DNA of 51,986 bases from Ignavibacterium sp. (GCA_025056745.1 JANWVQ010000011.1:1-51986); one strand, 5' to 3'. Shown: positions 1-8,973, counted from the first letter of the stretch. Numbers and translations are program-made. Notes: generated by a model not told the origin, from the sequence alone.

Positions 1-264
1 AGCAATTTGTAATTTATTTTTTAATGACTGACTATAAATCATAATAGGAGAACCTTCTTCAGTCCAAAGCATTTCATAAAGCTTTGCAGACTTTGGTGCG
101 CGAAAAGGAACGATGATAAAGTTTACAAGAAAAAATCTCAAGAGTGATGGAATATCAATAACTCTATTATCATTTAAGAACTCAAAAAGATATTTTCTCA
201 CATCACTTACTTTTGGACTATCGGGAGTCCCAAGATTTACTAACAATACAGCAGTTTTATTCAT
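1..264 (-). CDS. hemH: Ferrochelatase, N-terminal part (cut by window edge)
   Basis: The ATG at 264 on the minus strand opens 88 codons that run off the left edge without a stop. The product begins MNKTAVLLVNLGTPDSP, continues DVRKYLFEFLND and RVIDIP, and contains EEGSPIMIYSQ. This is the classic N-terminus of ferrochelatase, which inserts ferrous iron into protoporphyrin IX (or coproporphyrin III in some lineages) in the last steps of heme synthesis. The family is usually about 310-340 residues, so only a quarter is present and the catalytic His and Glu lie outside. It is divergent from the lipoprotein gene at 324. A TATTTTTG element (minus strand, 297-304) could be its -7 promoter box, but no clear -33 element is seen. 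Heme use fits the cytochrome c gene at 22099. Confidence 0.93.
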   Translation of the reverse strand, partial: MNKTAVLLVNLGTPDSPKVSDVRKYLFEFLNDNRVIDIPSLLRFFLVNFIIVPFRAPKSAKLYEMLWTEEGSPIMIYSQSLKNKLQIA

Positions 265-323
265 TAGTTTTATATTATTTTTACGTTAAAGATGAACAAA
301 AATAATCACTTTGAAATTATTGA

Positions 324-716
324 ATGAAAATAATTTTCTTAATACCACTGGTTTTACTTCTAATTATTGGTTGCAAAGATAATAAACGAGCTGATTGTAT
401 TTGCACGCAGGAATTCAGGATGATAACTGTCGAAATTACAGATTCATTAAACAGACCATTGAATAATCTCCAGACAAGAACTATTGATATGTTTGGCAAC
501 ACTATTATTCCACTGAATAAGAAATTAGACTTCCTGCCAAATCATTATGTTATTGCAGATGATTCAAATGTGAAGTTTCTCTCAACATCAGCATTAAGTG
601 TTGTTTTCATTGTAACAGATTCAGTTAAATCGAAAAATTATAATTTTGTTATAAATACGGATGACTGTAAATGTCATATCAATAAAATAGATGGGCCTAA
701 TAAAATAATTTTCTAA
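324..716 (+). CDS. Small lipoprotein with two CxC motifs, function unknown
   Basis: This is a 130-residue product I do not recognise. It starts with a lipoprotein signal peptide: MK, a run of hydrophobic residues, then LIIGC, so Cys17 should be lipidated. The mature part has a CIC motif (Cys25, Cys27) and a CKC motif close to the C-terminus (Cys115, Cys117). It also has a segment TVEITDSLNRPL that resembles the start of a carboxypeptidase-regulatory or Ig-like beta domain. The paired cysteines could form disulfides or bind metal; this is inference. No good ribosome binding site precedes the ATG. The next gene starts 14 bases after the stop, so the two may be co-transcribed. Confidence 0.7.
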   Translation: MKIIFLIPLVLLLIIGCKDNKRADCICTQEFRMITVEITDSLNRPLNNLQTRTIDMFGNTIIPLNKKLDFLPNHYVIADDSNVKFLSTSALSVVFIVTDSVKSKNYNFVINTDDCKCHINKIDGPNKIIF

Positions 717-730
717 AATTCGGAGATATT

Positions 731-1708
731 ATGGCTGAAAAATTTATTGTCAGCATTGATATGGGTGGAACAAAAATTCTTGCTTCAATTATCAACTCCA
801 AAAATGGAATCATTGCAAGAGAAAAAATTTCAACAGCCATTGGTAAATCTGCCAAAGAATATGTTTTAGATATTGCAATGGTTTATGAAAAAGTAATTCA
901 GAAAGCTGGTTTAAAGGATAATCAAATCGTTGCTCTTTGTCTTGGAATTCCGGGTTCAGTCAATCCGTACAAAGGAACAATTGGAATTGCACCTAATCTC
1001 GGATTAAAAAATTTCGATATTAAATCAAATCTTGAAAAATTAGTCAAGCATAAAGTTTTAATTGAAAATGATGTTAATCTTGCAGCTTTAGGAATCAAAG
1101 AATTTGGAGTTGGTAAGAATGCTAAAAATATGTTAGCAGTTGCAATTGGAACCGGAATAGGTGGAGGTATAATAATCAACGAAAAAATTTATCGTGGCTC
1201 AAATTTTATTGCTGGTGAAATTGGACACATTGTTATTGATAAAGATGGACCCATTTGTGGTTGCGGTAAAAAAGGTTGCTTCGAAGCTATTGCGAGCAGA
1301 ACTGCAATCGTAAGAAATATAATCAGTGATGTAAAAAAACTCAAAAAGAAATCAATTCTTGAAAAACAAATTAAGGCTGGAGAAAGAATTAAAAGTAAAT
1401 CACTATTAAATGCTATTGAGAACAATGACAAGGTAGTTATCAAAAGAATTAATGAATCAGCAGAAACAGTGGGAAGGACACTTGGCAGTATAAACAACTT
1501 GATGAACTTTGATTTAATAGTTCTTGCAGGTGGACTTATGGAAGCAGTTGGTAAACATTATTTACCAATAGTAAAACAATCATTTAAAGAAACATCTTTG
1601 AAAGAATCAATTAAAACAACGAAAATCGTTTTATCAAAGTTAGCAGATGATGCAGCTATTTACGGTGGGTTAGCTCTTACAAAAGAATTTCTTGGGATTG
1701 ATGTTTAA
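731..1708 (+). CDS. ROK family sugar kinase (glucokinase-like)
   Basis: A 325-residue cytoplasmic kinase of the ROK family, probably phosphorylating glucose or a related hexose/amino sugar with ATP. The N-terminal phosphate loop is DMGGTK (residues 10-15). The predicted catalytic base is Asp114 in ENDVNLAA, and GTGIGGG follows at about 140-146. The ROK zinc site is complete: His166 in EIGH and the CGCxxxxC motif with Cys176, Cys178 and Cys183, followed by FEA. Length is normal for the family. The start is supported by CGGAG nine bases upstream. Family membership is certain; glucose specificity (glk) versus N-acetylmannosamine or other sugars cannot be decided from sequence alone. Its stop codon shares bases with the convergent ABC-F gene (TTAA at 1705-1708). 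Confidence 0.92.
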   Translation: MAEKFIVSIDMGGTKILASIINSKNGIIAREKISTAIGKSAKEYVLDIAMVYEKVIQKAGLKDNQIVALCLGIPGSVNPYKGTIGIAPNLGLKNFDIKSNLEKLVKHKVLIENDVNLAALGIKEFGVGKNAKNMLAVAIGTGIGGGIIINEKIYRGSNFIAGEIGHIVIDKDGPICGCGKKGCFEAIASRTAIVRNIISDVKKLKKKSILEKQIKAGERIKSKSLLNAIENNDKVVIKRINESAETVGRTLGSINNLMNFDLIVLAGGLMEAVGKHYLPIVKQSFKETSLKESIKTTKIVLSKLADDAAIYGGLALTKEFLGIDV

Positions 1709-3654
1709 CTTATTTTCTCTAATATTTCATTTACCTTATTATTCTTTTCTTCCCAAACCTGATAAAGATTTTCTAAATCTTTTTCTATCTCTTTTAACCT
1801 GATAGATATATCCTTAATTGTATTTGGATCAGAGTAAATTTTATTGTCATTCATTTTATTATGTAACTCACTTTGTTCATTTTCTAACTTTGAAATTTGA
1901 TTTTCTAATTGCTCAATTTCTTTATACAAATCCTTAGTTGCTTGATACCTCTTATTTCTTAATTCAGCTTCTAATCGCTTTTGCTCTTTGCGTGTGATTG
2001 AAGAATCATTTTTTCTTGAATTGTTTGTATTTGATATATTCTCTTCAACCTGAGATTGATGCTTCTCCAAATAATAATCAATGTTTCCAAAATAGATTTT
2101 TATGTTTTTATTTCGCACATCTACAATCTTATTTGCAATAGGTCTTAAGAAATCAACATCGTGTGAGACGATAACCAAAGTTCCACTAAAGTCAATCAAT
2201 GCTTTTTGAAGAATTAACTTTGAGTCAATATCAAGATGGTTTGTAGGTTCGTCAAGAACAATCAGATTCGCTTTGGTGAGTAGGATTTTACAAAGTGCAA
2301 CTCGACTTTTTTCTCCTCCTGATAAAACTCCAACTTTCTTAAAAACGTCATCTCCAGAAAATAGAAAAGAGCCTAAAAGTGTTCTCAATTCACCGAGAGT
2401 TTTTTCTTCATTTATTCCTGAAACAGAATCAATTATGTCAAGCTCAGGATCAAGGTTATCAGCAACATCTTGAGCATAATATGAGATGAAAGTGTTATAT
2501 CCAACAATTCTTTCTCCAAAATCGTAATCAATTTCACCAGCAATAATTTTTGCTAAAGTAGTTTTACCTGCTCCATTGGGTCCGACAAATGCTATTTTCT
2601 CTCCTCTTTCAATTGTCAAGTTAATATTATCCAAGACTAATTTTCTATCGTAACTTTTTGAAATATTCTTCAATTGAATAGGAATTCTTCCACTTTGAAT
2701 AGGCTCAGGAAATTTTATTTTTATATCATCTTTTTTCTCAGGAATTTCTACAAGTTCAATTTTTTCTAATTGTTTAATTCTGCTTTGAACCTGTCTAGCT
2801 TTTGTAGCTTTGTATCTAAATCTTTCAATAAATCTTTGTGTTTCCTGAATTCTTTTTTGTTGAAGTTCATACTGATGAATTAATTGCAAATCTCGCTCTG
2901 ACTTATACTTAATATATGAATCATAATCTCCTTTGAATGAATAAACTTTTCCGAGATAAATTTCTAAAGTTTTGTTAGTTACCTGATTTATAAAGTTTTT
3001 ATCGTGAGAAACAACAACTAAAGCTCCTTGATAAGATTTTAAAAAGTTTATCAACCAATTCAGTGAATCAAGATCGAGATGATTTGTTGGTTCATCAAGC
3101 AATAAAATATCATTTTGAGCAATTAGAATTTTAGCAAGAGCAATTCTCATTTGCCAACCACCGGAGAAAGTATGCGTTGCTCTATCAAATTCATCTTGCT
3201 TAAATCCTAATCCTAAAAGAATCTTTTCTACTTTCGATTCTGCACTGTATGAATCCATATCAATAAGTTTGTGATGAATTTCGCCAAGTTGATGAATTAA
3301 ATCATCTCTTGTTTCTTCATCTAAATTATTTTCTTCAAGTTTTCTTTGAATATCTTTTTCTTTTTTTTGTAACTCAATTACATCTGTCAGAGCCGATAGA
3401 GCTTCATCTAAAAGAGTTTTTTCAGAGTGATAAATTAGTTCCTGAGGCAAATAACCAATTGAAATGTTTTTTTGTCTTTGGACAATGCCTTCTTCTGGTA
3501 AAAGTTCACCTTTTATAATTTTTAATAATGAAGATTTTCCTGTGCCATTTGCGCCAACTAATGATATTCTATCACCAGATGAAATTTTATAATTTACATC
3601 CTTGAAAAGATATTTGCCATTAAATTGCAAAGAGATATTTATTAAATCTATCAT
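1705..3654 (-). CDS. ABC-F family ATPase (translation factor-like, Uup/YheS type)
   Basis: 649 residues with two ABC ATPase domains in tandem and no membrane segments, the ABC-F architecture. Domain 1 has the Walker A GANGTGKSS near residue 34 and the signature FSGGW. Domain 2 has GPNGAGKTT near residue 358 and LSGGEKSR. Both have LLDEPTNHLD or VLDEPTNHLD Walker B/D-loop motifs. A charged linker between the domains (RFIERFRYKATKARQVQSR) is the P-site tRNA interaction motif region of this family. The last ~100 residues form a Lys/Glu-rich coiled coil, as in Uup. ABC-F proteins act on ribosomes; some give antibiotic protection, others resolve stalled complexes. Which subfamily this is cannot be settled by eye. 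It starts 5 bases after the upstream propeller gene and is last in the minus-strand run. Confidence 0.93.
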   Translation of the reverse strand: MIDLINISLQFNGKYLFKDVNYKISSGDRISLVGANGTGKSSLLKIIKGELLPEEGIVQRQKNISIGYLPQELIYHSEKTLLDEALSALTDVIELQKKEKDIQRKLEENNLDEETRDDLIHQLGEIHHKLIDMDSYSAESKVEKILLGLGFKQDEFDRATHTFSGGWQMRIALAKILIAQNDILLLDEPTNHLDLDSLNWLINFLKSYQGALVVVSHDKNFINQVTNKTLEIYLGKVYSFKGDYDSYIKYKSERDLQLIHQYELQQKRIQETQRFIERFRYKATKARQVQSRIKQLEKIELVEIPEKKDDIKIKFPEPIQSGRIPIQLKNISKSYDRKLVLDNINLTIERGEKIAFVGPNGAGKTTLAKIIAGEIDYDFGERIVGYNTFISYYAQDVADNLDPELDIIDSVSGINEEKTLGELRTLLGSFLFSGDDVFKKVGVLSGGEKSRVALCKILLTKANLIVLDEPTNHLDIDSKLILQKALIDFSGTLVIVSHDVDFLRPIANKIVDVRNKNIKIYFGNIDYYLEKHQSQVEENISNTNNSRKNDSSITRKEQKRLEAELRNKRYQATKDLYKEIEQLENQISKLENEQSELHNKMNDNKIYSDPNTIKDISIRLKEIEKDLENLYQVWEEKNNKVNEILEKIS

Positions 3655-3659
3655 TCAAC

Positions 3660-5894
3660 TTACTGCCTAATTACTACAACTTTACCTACTTCTATTTCAT
3701 TACCCTCACGATCAGAAGCAACAACTAAATAAATACCACTATTTACTAAATTTCTTTGGTCATCTCTTCCATCCCAGTAAGCTACTCTACCTCCGGGTGT
3801 TTCAAGTTTTCTTACAAGGTAACCTGAGATTGAAAGTATTTTAATTTCACTATCTCTTACAAGTCCGTCTATGGTGATAAGTTGCGATCCATCTTTTATA
3901 ATGAATGGATTAGGATAAATAAATAATCCTTCAAATTTATCTTTTGGTTTGATTGCTGGGGTTTCAAAAATATTCAATCCAAGAGACGTTCCGACATAGA
4001 CTTTACCTGTTTTTTCATCAACTGTAAGACTTTCAATTCGATCATCAAGCAATGGTGAATTTTTCGAGTTTAGATTTGCTAAAACTTTGGAACCATCAGA
4101 ACTAACTAATAATAAACCTTCAGCTGTTGCAATCCATTTTTGATTTAATGGATCGACAGCGATTGCTTTAACAATTTGTTGTCTCAAGGGAAAAACAGAA
4201 GTAATTCTAAATTGAGGATTTGCTTGATTAACAACAGATGAAATATTTGAAATAATATTAGCACCTCTACTACTACCAACCCAAATATCTCCTCTTTTGT
4301 CAATTTTGATATCGTAAATATCTGTGCTATTTAATCCATTTGCCTCTGTTAAAATTCCACTTTTATCATCAGATAAATTGTTAAGAGTTTTATTCTCATT
4401 AAAGTAAAATATGCCTCTTAAATTACCAGCATCGAGATGCAAAAACCATTTGGTATCGTATTGATCAATTACAAGATTAAAAAGTTTATTTAAAACTCTT
4501 CCTTGTGCTGCGGCTACTTTGAATAAATACCAAGAGCTATCTGCTGTCAACAATGCGAGTTGATTGCCATCGCCTGCCCAATGATTTAATATCCAAAGAT
4601 TCTTTTTAGAATCATTTGCTAAACCTGTGATTACTAAAAAACTTGAATCGCCGGGAATTCCAACCATTGGAGTATTTGACACATCGAATCTTATAGTTTT
4701 GTTTGTTCCAATCTTTGTAAATCCAGAACCCCAACTTCCTGCATAGATAATGTCATCACCGGCAGAAAAAATTGAATAATAATCATCTGTCAGTAAGTTT
4801 GGATTATTTTGACGGTTGATATTATTCCATTCTTTCCCATTAAATTTCATTATTCCCTTTCCAATTCCATCTTTTCCAGTGGCAACCCATAAATGTCCAT
4901 TTTGATCAACTATCATATTTGCGAACTGATTTGCAACAGGTCCATTTGGTAATAAATACTTATTCTCCTTGAAGGAAAATATTCCTTTATTAGTTGATGC
5001 GGCTAAATCAAATGAACTATTGAATAAAATTTTTTTGAATTCTAAATCTCCAACATAAAGAGTTGTAAGATTGTTATTACTGAATTGATAAATCTTGTTT
5101 GCAGACAAAATGAATAATTTATCCTGAAAAACTTCTAAATCGGACACAGCTATATTATTTAGTTCGCTGATAAAAGGCACCCAATTTTGATTTAAACTAC
5201 TAAACTTAAAACAACCCCTATTAGTAGCTATTATTATTTCATCATTAAAATTTACAAGATCATTTACTCTTGTAACTCCAATTGATGAATTAGTAAAAAC
5301 ATCCCAAGATTCTGGTGCAGATAAATTAGTGGCATTTTGTTTTTGGATGGCTATTCCGTCATTTGTGATAGCATAAACTCTTTTATAATAAAAAACTTTG
5401 TTCACTTTCTGATTTGATGAGAATGTACCGAGTTTAAAGTAAGAGTCATAAAAGAAATAGTTATTTGTGTTTATGAGAGATATTCCATAATCTGTTGCGA
5501 CAAAAACAGTATCACCTTTAAGAAAGAAATAATTAATTCCCTTGTTAATTTTATCTGAGTTAAAAATATCACTAATGTATGAAAATTTGTTCGTATTTAA
5601 ATTGAGTACATCAATCATTCCGGATTTACTACCAAACCAAATTTTATTTTTTGAGTCAATTGTTATTGCGTTTAGATCATTACCTAACAGACCTTCAGCT
5701 TTACCGAACGTTTGATATATTTTTTGTGAAAAATTATAGTTGAACGCGCCTCCGCTTGAAGCTGCCCAAACTCCATCATTAGTAAAAACGAAATCTCTAA
5801 TATCTTTCAGATCAGAATAATTTTGCCAATTATATGTTGATTGAGCAAATGATATATTGCAAAACATTATAACATTAATTAATAACTTCTTCAT
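3660..5894 (-). CDS. Exported beta-propeller protein with C-terminal YPNPF module (probable type IX cargo)
   Basis: About 744 residues. I place the start at 5894 because AGGTAA lies just upstream and translation then opens with a clean signal peptide (MKKLLINVIMFCNISFAQ). An upstream in-frame ATG at 5960 overlaps the ribH stop and would add 22 residues ahead of the signal. The body consists of repeated two-component-regulator-type propeller blades (IWFGSKSGMI, LWVATGKDGIGKG, IWVGSSRGANI, KVYVGTSLGLNIFE). The tail has YPNPF, then a FlgD-like/Ig fold (SGYLVRKLETPGG, YWDGRD, NSGIYLVVA) ending GKVVVIRQ. That pattern marks proteins exported by type IX secretion, or homologous PorZ-like factors. 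PorZ-type proteins have the same propeller plus C-terminal domain layout, so a role in the type IX surface-attachment complex is possible. Confidence 0.82.
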   Translation of the reverse strand: MKKLLINVIMFCNISFAQSTYNWQNYSDLKDIRDFVFTNDGVWAASSGGAFNYNFSQKIYQTFGKAEGLLGNDLNAITIDSKNKIWFGSKSGMIDVLNLNTNKFSYISDIFNSDKINKGINYFFLKGDTVFVATDYGISLINTNNYFFYDSYFKLGTFSSNQKVNKVFYYKRVYAITNDGIAIQKQNATNLSAPESWDVFTNSSIGVTRVNDLVNFNDEIIIATNRGCFKFSSLNQNWVPFISELNNIAVSDLEVFQDKLFILSANKIYQFSNNNLTTLYVGDLEFKKILFNSSFDLAASTNKGIFSFKENKYLLPNGPVANQFANMIVDQNGHLWVATGKDGIGKGIMKFNGKEWNNINRQNNPNLLTDDYYSIFSAGDDIIYAGSWGSGFTKIGTNKTIRFDVSNTPMVGIPGDSSFLVITGLANDSKKNLWILNHWAGDGNQLALLTADSSWYLFKVAAAQGRVLNKLFNLVIDQYDTKWFLHLDAGNLRGIFYFNENKTLNNLSDDKSGILTEANGLNSTDIYDIKIDKRGDIWVGSSRGANIISNISSVVNQANPQFRITSVFPLRQQIVKAIAVDPLNQKWIATAEGLLLVSSDGSKVLANLNSKNSPLLDDRIESLTVDEKTGKVYVGTSLGLNIFETPAIKPKDKFEGLFIYPNPFIIKDGSQLITIDGLVRDSEIKILSISGYLVRKLETPGGRVAYWDGRDDQRNLVNSGIYLVVASDREGNEIEVGKVVVIRQ

Positions 5895-5956
5895 TTGATT
5901 ACCTAAAAGCTTCTCAAAAAATTTATAATTCAAAAAGTAAAAAAGAAGCGATAAAC

Positions 5957-6424
5957 TCATCCCTCGAGTTGATTAAAAAGATTTGACATTTCAATTGCAG
6001 CAAGCGCAGCATCCCACCCTTTGTTTCCAGCTTTTGTTCCTGCTCTTTCTACTGCTTGCTCAATTGTATTTGTGGTCAATATTCCAAATGTGATTGGTAA
6101 TGAATATTTAAGAGAAACTTGAAGTATTCCGCTACTTGCAGATGACGCAACATATTCAAAATGTGGAGTTGCACCTCTGATAACGACACCCAAACAAATT
6201 ATAGCCGAATATTTTTTCAGAGAAGCTAATTTTTCGGCGGTTACAGGAATTTCAAAAGCACCGGGCACTTTAATTATGTCTATATTTTCTGAAGAGACTC
6301 CGTGTTTTGAAAGACAATCAATTGCGCCTTTGAGTAAGTTTTCACCGATAGCTTCATTGAATTTACTTAAAATAATTGCGAACTTATGTTCACTCGCTAA
6401 ATATTTTCCTTCAATTAATTTCAT
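5957..6424 (-). CDS. ribH: 6,7-dimethyl-8-ribityllumazine synthase
   Basis: 155 residues, standard length. It condenses 5-amino-6-ribitylaminouracil with 3,4-dihydroxy-2-butanone 4-phosphate, the penultimate step of riboflavin synthesis, and normally assembles as a 60-mer or pentamer. Diagnostic segments are SKFNE, VPGAFEIP, CLGVVIRGATPHFEYV (with the catalytic His), PITFGILTT and AGTKAGNKGWDAALAAIEM. It sits between the PHP phosphoesterase (1-base gap) and the propeller gene. No other rib genes are visible, so the riboflavin genes are dispersed in this genome. No FMN riboswitch is seen upstream. Confidence 0.97.
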   Translation of the reverse strand: MKLIEGKYLASEHKFAIILSKFNEAIGENLLKGAIDCLSKHGVSSENIDIIKVPGAFEIPVTAEKLASLKKYSAIICLGVVIRGATPHFEYVASSASSGILQVSLKYSLPITFGILTTNTIEQAVERAGTKAGNKGWDAALAAIEMSNLFNQLEG

Positions 6425-6425
6425 A

Positions 6426-7253
6426 CTAAGCTCTGTTTCTAATTAAAAAATTTCTCATAGCATCAACCTTGGAACCAGAAACATAATATTTTCCAAGATT
6501 GGAAAGATCATTTCTCTCTCCTCCGTGAAAATCAGAACCGCCACACTCCAATAAAAAATATTCATTAACTATCCCTCTAAAATATTCTGTTTTGTTTGGA
6601 AGATTTGAAGGATGAATTGTTTCTATACCGTCAATTCCTGAGTCAATTAACATTTTAATAATTTCATCACTTAGATTATTCGGATGCGCAATAAAGGATA
6701 ATCCACCAGCGTCATTGATTATTTTACAAGCACTTTGTGGTGAAAGATGAACTTTTTTTTCATAAGCTACACAACCATTGCCGATGTATTTATTGAAAGC
6801 CTCATAATAATTAGAAACTAATCCTTTATTAACCATCGCTTTTGCTATGTGTGGTCTTCCAATGGTTGATTTACCAGCAACTTCAAGAACGTCTTCGATT
6901 GAAATTGATTGGCCGATTGAATTTAATTTATTTATTATTCTGACTGCGCGCTTATATCTTTCAGCTCTAAAGAAATTGAGATATTCATCTAACTCTTTCG
7001 AATCAATATCAAAGAAATAAGCTAATATGTGAACTTCAGTATCTAAAAAATCAGAGCTGATCTCAAGTCCAGGGATAATTTCAACCCCGTAAAATTTACC
7101 AATATCAATAGCTTCTTTGACTCCATCAATAGTATCGTGATCTGTTATGCTAATTATATCTAATCCAGCTTCTTTTGCTAATTTAATGACTTCTTCAACG
7201 CTATAAAAACCATCCGATTTATTAGTATGTAAATGTAAATCAGCTTTTCTCAT
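6426..7253 (-). CDS. PHP-domain phosphoesterase (YciV/RNase AM-like)
   Basis: A metal-dependent hydrolase of the PHP superfamily. The product opens MRKADLHLHTNKSDG, giving the first metal motif HLH near the N-terminus. ITDHDT follows near residue 40, then GLEIS, an AHPNN motif, and a C-terminal GGSDFHG. This pattern matches the YciV/TrpH group, which includes nucleoside 3',5'-bisphosphate phosphatases and 5'-3' exoribonuclease RNase AM; the precise substrate is not shown. I chose the start at 7253 because the PHP motif normally begins right at the N-terminus, and this ATG lies 4 bases past the crp stop. An alternative ATG at 7289 overlaps crp and adds 12 residues. Neither has a strong ribosome binding site. 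Confidence 0.88.
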   Translation of the reverse strand: MRKADLHLHTNKSDGFYSVEEVIKLAKEAGLDIISITDHDTIDGVKEAIDIGKFYGVEIIPGLEISSDFLDTEVHILAYFFDIDSKELDEYLNFFRAERYKRAVRIINKLNSIGQSISIEDVLEVAGKSTIGRPHIAKAMVNKGLVSNYYEAFNKYIGNGCVAYEKKVHLSPQSACKIINDAGGLSFIAHPNNLSDEIIKMLIDSGIDGIETIHPSNLPNKTEYFRGIVNEYFLLECGGSDFHGGERNDLSNLGKYYVSGSKVDAMRNFLIRNRA

Positions 7254-7257
7254 AAAA

Positions 7258-7938
7258 TCATTTGCCGTATAACTCTCTGAATTGCTCATAATTCAGAATT
7301 CTGATTTTAGACCCTTCTATTTCTATGAGACCTTTTTTAGCAAATGAGTGCAAAGTTCTCGATATTGTTTCCCTTGAGGTACCCGCCATATTGGCTAACT
7401 CTTGTTGATATGGCAAATTGTCTATCTCAACAACACCTTGTTTAATTCTTCCAATATCATCTGCAATTTGAAGTAGAACTGTTGCAACCTTACCTTCTGC
7501 ATCTTTCAATGAGAGCGCTTTTATTTTGTTCGTTGCATTTCTTAATCTGATTGATAACTCTCTCAATAAACTTACTGAAACTTCCGGATAAGAGTAAAGT
7601 AAGTCAAGAAATTCATGTCTTTGAAGTATGAATAGCTTTGAATCTTCGACTGCAGTTACAGTAGCAGAACGACCCATTCCATCGAGAATGGACATTTCTC
7701 CAAAAAATTCTCCGGGACCTAAAAGCGAAATGATAATTTCCTTATCCTCATCACTTCTTATCACTTTTACTTTGCCCTCAACAATGAAAAACATTGAGGT
7801 GCCTGATTCAGACTCAGAAAGTATTGTATCACCTTTTTTGTATGATTTGATATAACCAGAATTGTAAATTTTTTCAAGAGTATTGTCCTGAAGTTCAGAA
7901 AATATCGGAACATCTCTTAAAAAGTCAGTCTTGTTCAT
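7258..7938 (-). CDS. Crp/Fnr family transcription regulator
   Basis: 226 residues. The N-terminal half is a cyclic-nucleotide-binding beta-roll (GDTILSESESGTSMFFIVEGKVKVI, then GPGEFFGEMSILDGMGRSATVTA, the phosphate-binding cassette-like segment). A long dimerisation helix follows. The C-terminal winged helix has a recognition region reading LANMAGTSRETISRTLHSF. No FNR-type cysteine cluster is visible, so oxygen sensing by an iron-sulfur cluster is unlikely. The R-S-A-T segment resembles the cAMP pocket of Crp, but the ligand is not proven. GAGGGT lies 7 bases before the ATG. It heads the minus-strand run to ABC-F and is divergent from the esterase at 8168, so it may control either side. Confidence 0.92.
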   Translation of the reverse strand: MNKTDFLRDVPIFSELQDNTLEKIYNSGYIKSYKKGDTILSESESGTSMFFIVEGKVKVIRSDEDKEIIISLLGPGEFFGEMSILDGMGRSATVTAVEDSKLFILQRHEFLDLLYSYPEVSVSLLRELSIRLRNATNKIKALSLKDAEGKVATVLLQIADDIGRIKQGVVEIDNLPYQQELANMAGTSRETISRTLHSFAKKGLIEIEGSKIRILNYEQFRELYGK

Positions 7939-8104
7939 ATTTTTACCCTCAAAGGAATTATTTACTCTTTAAAGTTAAATTTTAGAATTAAGAAAATCAA
8001 ACATTCAAATTTTTTTATACCCTAAAAAAGTTAAAACTCAAAGGATTAGAAATTATTTTAAGTTGTCTTTAATTATCTATTTTATTTTTTGCTGGATAGA
8101 TATT

Positions 8105-8137
8105 TTTGATTTTTTCTCAAAAAGTTCAATATCTTTG
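8105..8137 (+). promoter_or_regulatory. Candidate Bacteroidota/Chlorobi-type promoter for the esterase-crt run
   Basis: TTTG (8105-8108) is followed after 21 bases by TATCTTTG (8130-8137) and then CG. This matches the -33 TTTG / -7 TAnnTTTG pattern used by the primary sigma factor in Bacteroidota and relatives. Transcription would start near 8144, so translation must begin downstream. This favours the ATG at 8168 over an upstream in-frame ATG at 8063. Confidence 0.5.
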
Positions 8138-8167
8138 CGAGTAAAATATCATTCTTGCAGAAGTCAA

Positions 8168-8959
8168 ATGAAAAACTTACTTCTAAAATCAAAAAAAGAA
8201 ATTAGTGATTTCAAAATAATCGGTCATTTAGATACCTATGAAGACTTTTATTTAGGAAAAGATCTTCTTCCAAGAAAAGTTTTAGTTTGGTTACCACCAG
8301 ATTATCATTCGAAAAGAAAATCAGAAGCACGATATAATGTGATTTATATGCACGATGGTCAAAATTTATTTGATCCAAGAACTTCTTATGCAGGTAAACA
8401 TTGGAAAGTTTCTGAGACAATTTCAAGATTATTAAAGCAAAAAAAAATTTCTGATCTAATTGTAGTTGGTATTTACAACACTCCCGAAAGATTGGATGAA
8501 TACGATTGGTCAAACAAAGGGAAAATATATTTGAGCGGAATTGTTAATTACTTAAAACCTTTTATCGATCAAAATTATAGAACAAATTCTTCTCGTGAGA
8601 ATACAGCTATGATTGGATCTTCTATGGGTGGACTTATATCTTTTTATGCTGGATGGTTCTTTTATGATATTTTCTCGAAAGTTGGATGTATGTCAAGTTC
8701 CTTTTATTATCACAATGATCAAGTACTTAAAATGGTAGAAGAATATAAAGGAGATAAAATTCCTGTAAAATTTTACATTGATCACGGTGAAGATGGTTTA
8801 ATACGAAGTCAAAAAATGTTCTGTTTGCTCACTCAAAAAGGTTATATAATCGGGACGGATATTGATTATTTCTATGCACCCAAAGCTGAACACAACGAAG
8901 CAGAATGGGCTGCGCGTTTTGAACGACCATTATTATTCTTTTTCAATAATTCAATTTGA
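8168..8959 (+). CDS. Putative esterase, alpha/beta hydrolase (esterase D/enterochelin esterase-like)
   Basis: About 263 residues of the PF00756-type esterase family. It shows VLVWLPPDY, NVIYMHDGQNLFDP, the nucleophile elbow GSSMGG, and a late His in APKAEHNEAEW. A ten-residue stretch around YIDHGEDG carries a likely catalytic Asp. There is no signal peptide, so it is cytoplasmic. The start at 8168 is preferred because a promoter lies at 8105-8137 and the upstream extension (from 8063) is low-complexity hydrophobic sequence. It is followed immediately by a second esterase-family gene, then crtI-crtB. The substrate is unknown; the location suggests, but does not prove, a link to carotenoid or glycolipid esters. 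Confidence 0.85.
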   Translation: MKNLLLKSKKEISDFKIIGHLDTYEDFYLGKDLLPRKVLVWLPPDYHSKRKSEARYNVIYMHDGQNLFDPRTSYAGKHWKVSETISRLLKQKKISDLIVVGIYNTPERLDEYDWSNKGKIYLSGIVNYLKPFIDQNYRTNSSRENTAMIGSSMGGLISFYAGWFFYDIFSKVGCMSSSFYYHNDQVLKMVEEYKGDKIPVKFYIDHGEDGLIRSQKMFCLLTQKGYIIGTDIDYFYAPKAEHNEAEWAARFERPLLFFFNNSI

Positions 8960-8973
8960 TGAAAGGAAGTTTT

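Noticed and set aside
922-1497. Two minus-strand open frames inside the ROK kinase gene
   Set aside because: Antisense to well-supported coding sequence, with no ribosome sites or motifs.
5895-5960. Longer N-terminus for the propeller protein from the ATGA overlap with ribH
   Set aside because: It would put 22 extra residues before a good signal peptide, and the GAGG is only one base from that ATG, whereas 5894 has well-placed AGGTAA.
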